Origin: Tolypothrix sp. NIES-4075
Lineage (GTDB): Bacteria; Cyanobacteriota; Cyanobacteriia; Cyanobacteriales; Nostocaceae
DNA: 64,000 nucleotides
Direction: 5' to 3'
Assembly (NCBI RefSeq): GCF_002218085.1
Contig: NZ_BDUC01000001.1
Span: 372,001-436,000, forward strand
The notes under the pieces were generated by a model. The model was not told where the DNA came from. It did no database searches and saw only the letters and a list, made by a program, of their open reading frames with translations. A program made the translations under genes and the position numbers. Positions 60,603-64,000 of this stretch are shown in pieces (position 1 is the stretch's first letter; each line of letters begins with the position of its first letter).

Positions 60603-61772
60603 TCACCTAGCAGTTTTACCTGAAGTCAGCAAAATTTCCAGAATGTCATGGTGTTGATAGCTGGTTTCGTCTAAGCTGGTGTTTTTCCAGTTCACTCGAA
60701 ATGCTTGGGAAACTTGTAAGGCGTGAAGTCTGTGATACCAGCCATAGGCAATAAATTCTTCTGGTTCATCTGATATTTGCAGAAAATTAGTTCCATACAT
60801 TCCAGTTTTTTCGCTTCCTTTAACGATAAAATCATCATCGTCTACTGGGTGATAAGGTCCGGCAATATTATCAGAAATATACCAATAGAGTGAAGAGTTA
60901 GTAACTCTTTTATGCTTTAATTTTTGCAACCAATCTGGGTTGAAGAACTGCTTAAAGCAAGAAAAGAATAAATTATATTTACCGTTTTTATAAATGACTT
61001 GAGGACGTTCTAAATGGTAATAGGGCCAATCTACAGCATCTACAGGTGCTTCTACAGCAGGTGGTAGCAATTTATAAGGACCATTAATTTTGTCTGCTAC
61101 TGCTAAACCAACACATCCTTGAAAATTACCCGTTACTCTAGAGCCGGCACAAATGAACATATAATAACTATTAGTTTGTTCATCCTTAAAAATATAAGGA
61201 TCGCGCCAGTGTAAATGCTCTGTCCAGTTACTGCGTCCATACCAAGGGTCGTCAGTTTCTGGAGCTAATAAAGGGCGATCGCTATAACGTGAAAAGTGTA
61301 CGCCATCAGTTGATGTTGCTAAACCAATCGCTTCATTCCTTAAGTGTGGTGGTTCTTTGCCACCGGCTGAATAAAATAGGTAGTAGATATTATCTTCTTT
61401 ATAGGTACAACCGGCACATACTCTTCCCGATTCCCAATAATTAGCTGGCTCTGGCTCTAGAATAATTCCTAAATCTTCCCAGTGGTTCATATCAGTAGAA
61501 ACAGCAGCGCCGATGTTACTATTTTTCCACCAAGGATCTTCTCTTTCTAGCGCTTGTAAGTAATACATACGATAAATATCACCATCTTTGAGTATCCAAG
61601 GGTCCCAAAGCATTGGTTGACCTCGACGAAGCGATCGCATAATTTCCGTGATAGTTTCGCCTATTTTGATTTGCAGAGGCTCAATTATGCCTGTTGGAGC
61701 CAAATGCTTATTTTCCATAGGTAGAGGCTCAAGAATACTGACAATTCTTTGTTGTAATTTATTTAATTTCAT
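60603..61772 (-). CDS. Five-bladed-propeller glycosidase-like protein, GH32/GH68-like (A)
   Basis: A 389-residue protein of the five-bladed beta-propeller glycosidase superfamily. Three acidic positions match clan GH-J (GH32/GH68): the nucleophile-like Asp in MLWDPWILKDG (about 54-64), RDP in HWRDPYIFKDEQ (about 187-198), and the acid/base-like Glu in LERPQVIYKNGKYNLFFS (about 252-269), close to the ERPxV motif of levansucrases. Repeats of IYRMYYLQA, YYLFYSAGG and YYMFICAGS mark the blades. No signal peptide. It follows the related gene B by 15 bases and is last in the transcription unit. The substrate may be sucrose, fructan or another glycoside. Confidence 0.72.
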   Translation of the reverse strand: MKLNKLQQRIVSILEPLPMENKHLAPTGIIEPLQIKIGETITEIMRSLRRGQPMLWDPWILKDGDIYRMYYLQALEREDPWWKNSNIGAAVSTDMNHWEDLGIILEPEPANYWESGRVCAGCTYKEDNIYYLFYSAGGKEPPHLRNEAIGLATSTDGVHFSRYSDRPLLAPETDDPWYGRSNWTEHLHWRDPYIFKDEQTNSYYMFICAGSRVTGNFQGCVGLAVADKINGPYKLLPPAVEAPVDAVDWPYYHLERPQVIYKNGKYNLFFSCFKQFFNPDWLQKLKHKRVTNSSLYWYISDNIAGPYHPVDDDDFIVKGSEKTGMYGTNFLQISDEPEEFIAYGWYHRLHALQVSQAFRVNWKNTSLDETSYQHHDILEILLTSGKTAR

Positions 61773-61787
61773 TTGAATACAAATTTA

Positions 61788-62816
61788 TTAATTGGGCTTA
61801 AAGTCGGATAAACTAATAGTGCCATCATCAGCGAAAGTCGCCCACTGCGGATCGGATATTCCCCCAACAAAGTGTCCGCCTTCATCTTGTTTTCGGAAAC
61901 CAAAGAACGCTGGGTAAGTTTCGGTTTCCGGGTTGACAAATTTACCAACATAGTAATTTTTGCAAAGTATGTTCGCAGGTTCATTTTCCCAAGGAATGCG
62001 ATCGTAACTAACTTTGCTTCTATCTTCTATCGGCTGAGAACAAACGTAGTAAGTTACTCCTATTGGCACTTTATTAATAAAGAAAGGACTCCAATGAGGA
62101 CCGAATAAAAGGTAAAAGCGCCAGTATTTACCATCATTTGTTTTCCGCCAGAAAACTTGCGGCACTTCCATCAAATAAAATTGATCGCTCTGATACAAAA
62201 TTTTATAGGGTTCATCTTGCCAATCCGATAAATTCGATGAAGTGGCAATTGCTATCACACCCCCCACATCCGGAGCCGACTCTCTAGGACGCGCACAGAT
62301 AAAAGCATAATATTTTCCGTCAGTATCATCTTTAATAACATGAGGATCGCGCCAGTTACTGCCATCAAATTCACTCTTTATTCCTGGATTGGGAATAACA
62401 GGTTTTTTTAAAGTGGCAGGTGTTCTTGTCCAATTTCTTAAATCTTTTGAAGTGGCAACACCAATGTTTTGGGGTAAACGGCGTTCGTGAGGTGTTTCTA
62501 CCAACAAATCTTCTCTACGTCGCGCTGTATAGAACAGATAGTAAAGATTATCTTCTTGAATAATGCTTCCCGTCCAAATCGCCAGATTATCCCAGAAATC
62601 TCCCTCTCTTTTTTCTAACACTGGCTTGTCTGGATCGATTTCTTTCCAACCAAAATCAGTGAGAACAGCATGACCAACTGATGCTAAACCGTGCCTTCTT
62701 TCGGCATTATAGGCACAAAGTAATTGTGAGGCTTGCAGGTAGAAAACGTGTAGTGTTTGCCCCTCCCAAGCAAACCAGAAATCCCAGCAATATTTGTTTC
62801 GAGGATACCAAGTCAT
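61788..62816 (-). CDS. Five-bladed-propeller glycosidase-like protein, GH32/GH68-like (B)
   Basis: A 342-residue relative of gene A. The corresponding positions are Asp in CWDFWFAWEGQTLHVFYLQA (residues 10-29), RDP in WRDPHVIKDDTDGKYYAF (about 159-176) and Glu in LMEVPQVFWRKTNDGKYW (about 220-237). Blade strands repeat as LYYLFYTARR and YYAFICARP. It lacks a signal peptide, so it is probably cytoplasmic. Differences from gene A around the third motif (MEVPQ against LERPQ) suggest a different substrate or reduced activity. Transcribed between the transporter (114-base gap) and gene A (15-base gap). Confidence 0.7.
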   Translation of the reverse strand: MTWYPRNKYCWDFWFAWEGQTLHVFYLQASQLLCAYNAERRHGLASVGHAVLTDFGWKEIDPDKPVLEKREGDFWDNLAIWTGSIIQEDNLYYLFYTARRREDLLVETPHERRLPQNIGVATSKDLRNWTRTPATLKKPVIPNPGIKSEFDGSNWRDPHVIKDDTDGKYYAFICARPRESAPDVGGVIAIATSSNLSDWQDEPYKILYQSDQFYLMEVPQVFWRKTNDGKYWRFYLLFGPHWSPFFINKVPIGVTYYVCSQPIEDRSKVSYDRIPWENEPANILCKNYYVGKFVNPETETYPAFFGFRKQDEGGHFVGGISDPQWATFADDGTISLSDFKPN

Positions 62817-62930
62817 AGGTTTTTCTATTTAAATGGTGGTGAATTGAGGGTTGAGATTGAAACGCACTCGTGACGCTGAGGTTAGCGCAAAGGGACGCAG
62901 AGGAATGTAAGTTATGCTCTTTGCGCTCAA

Positions 62931-63998
62931 TTACTCTTGCTCTAATTTAAGTAGAGGAATTAGAAACCAACATAGCGCTGTAAATCCTGCACTGATAATA
63001 ACAAGAATTGAAGGTGCAACTCCCCAATTATATAAGTAACCGCCGAAGATTGGACCTGGTTGTTTAGCAAAGATATATACAGACATTAGCAATGCGTAAG
63101 TTGAGCCTTCCGCACCAACAGGACAAGCTCTAGCGGCGATTTCTAATACACCCAGCATGGCTATCATGGCGAAAAATCCAAAAAAGATACTTACCAAGCT
63201 AGCGGTTTGCATATTAGATATAAATAACAAACCGAGTGTGGAAATAATAGTTAATCCAATCGCCATATTTAACAGTAATTTTCGGGAAATCTTTAAGGAA
63301 AAGATGCCAAAAACAATCGCACCTAAAGCATTAGCGATCGCTTCATATGTACCCAAAATACCTAAAGATTGTTTGTCTAAGTTTAAAGCATCTTGATAGT
63401 AATATATGATGTAATTGACAAGAGGCGGGACGAGAGTAAATTCAAGGCAAGCAATAAAGCCAACAACAGCTAGAAACTGCGGTGATTTGATTGCTGACCA
63501 AAGGGATTTTAGACTAGTTTTGACTAAAACTTTTTCTTTCTGCTTTTTTTCATCCCCAAGTAAGACAAAGGTTCCGATTAAACCAATCAACGGCACAATT
63601 GCATTAATGCCAAACGCGATCGCTAAAGTAGAATTTTGAGCCAGCCAGCCGCTAATATAATACAGCAGCGCTTTCCCAAAACCAAGAGCAGTCCATTGAG
63701 CCGCTTGTAAACCAGCAGTGTTGTTAAAAATCCTGCCTTGAACGACCATAATTTTATCTGTAAGTACGTCGCTAAAGGCTATGGATAAATTGACTAAAGT
63801 TATAGCGAATACCAACAAATTAATCGTGTAAGATTTCAAGCCAGCTAATCCTAACAAAACTCCTAGCGCTAGCGTATAACAAATAAAGAAATAGCTTTTG
63901 AACTGATAGCCAAATATCGGAATCGCATCACCAATAATTCCATAAAGTGGTCTAATCATCCAAGGAGTAAAAACTAAACTGCTAAAACTTGCCAACTG
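62931..63998 (-). CDS. BT1/folate-biopterin-transporter-like MFS protein, partial
   Basis: A membrane transporter cut by the window end; about 355 residues are visible, and the frame is still open at the edge, so the true start lies beyond 64000. The segment LVFTPWMIRPLYGIIGDAIPIFGYQFKSYFF is the BT1/FBT hallmark after the second or third span. About ten hydrophobic spans follow, with FSDVLTDKIMVVQGR (cytoplasmic loop), NYIIYYYQDALNL, and YALLMSVYIFAKQPGPIFGGYLYNWG. The family moves folates, pterins or other metabolites in cyanobacteria and plastids. It precedes two glycosidase-like genes on the same strand, so a sugar substrate is possible. Confidence 0.8.
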   Translation of the reverse strand, partial: QLASFSSLVFTPWMIRPLYGIIGDAIPIFGYQFKSYFFICYTLALGVLLGLAGLKSYTINLLVFAITLVNLSIAFSDVLTDKIMVVQGRIFNNTAGLQAAQWTALGFGKALLYYISGWLAQNSTLAIAFGINAIVPLIGLIGTFVLLGDEKKQKEKVLVKTSLKSLWSAIKSPQFLAVVGFIACLEFTLVPPLVNYIIYYYQDALNLDKQSLGILGTYEAIANALGAIVFGIFSLKISRKLLLNMAIGLTIISTLGLLFISNMQTASLVSIFFGFFAMIAMLGVLEIAARACPVGAEGSTYALLMSVYIFAKQPGPIFGGYLYNWGVAPSILVIISAGFTALCWFLIPLLKLEQE

Positions 63999-64000
63999 TG

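Overview
The window is chromosomal DNA from a cyanobacterium, most likely a filamentous, heterocyst-forming type (Nostocales). The evidence is dense HIP1 octamers (GCGATCGC); photosynthesis genes (psbY, and a CRR6-type NDH-1 maturation factor); the order ftsQ-ftsZ-(gshB-grxC), which I recall from Nostoc/Anabaena; a cyanobacterial pilMNOQ operon; and the many short tandem repeats and dispersed palindromes typical of these genomes. I see no rRNA, tRNA or CRISPR array.

Layout. 1-4.8 kb: end of ftsQ, an unusually long gap, ftsZ with a good terminator, then gshB and grxC on the other strand. 4.8-7.5 kb: hflX, whose expected start codon reads ATA. 7.5-12.1 kb: an accessory block with a PemK/MazF-type toxin-antitoxin pair, a nine-TPR protein, a P-loop ATPase, and a RelE/YafQ-type pair; a mobile-looking repeat sits exactly at the ATPase/TPR junction. 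12.1-18.9 kb: isochorismatase-like hydrolase, LysM/M23 peptidase, HtrA-type protease, DUF760 protein, scpB, ispD and a GT9 glycosyltransferase. 19-24.6 kb: an orphan protein, the CRR6-type factor, a subtilase fused to a six-repeat lectin-like propeller, and a Fur-family regulator. 24.9-30.5 kb: a Ycf55/DUF3685 protein with a degenerate receiver, a DUF3122 protein, a flavoprotein oxidoreductase lacking redox cysteines, a CobD/CobC-like enzyme carrying a repeat insertion, and HU.

31-36.6 kb is the type IV pilus operon pilM-N-O-Q. It is followed by a solute-binding lipoprotein, a complete IS4-family element with a premature stop in its transposase, folC, the small photosystem II gene psbY, a gamma-carbonic-anhydrase-like protein, a TIGR02652 protein, a VOC protein, a double M16 peptidase, methionine aminopeptidase and an amidase (to 49.2 kb). 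49.4-51.6 kb holds a PEP-CTERM protein with a damaged tail, an exported EndoU-type nuclease, and a YoeB/YefM pair whose toxin is frameshifted. 51.7-57.6 kb: ilvC, a MATE exporter, a possible hotdog thioesterase, an aldo/keto reductase and a DUF4349 lipoprotein. 57.7-60.3 kb: AraC regulator, cupin and NmrA-type reductase in tandem. 60.6-64 kb: two related five-bladed-propeller glycosidase-like proteins (GH32/GH68-like motifs) behind a BT1/FBT-type transporter cut by the window end.

The best candidates for an undescribed system are the ATPase/TPR pair inside the toxin-antitoxin block and the transporter plus twin GH-J-like enzymes. A second theme is repeat traffic: dispersed repeats lie between genes and also in frame inside at least four coding sequences.
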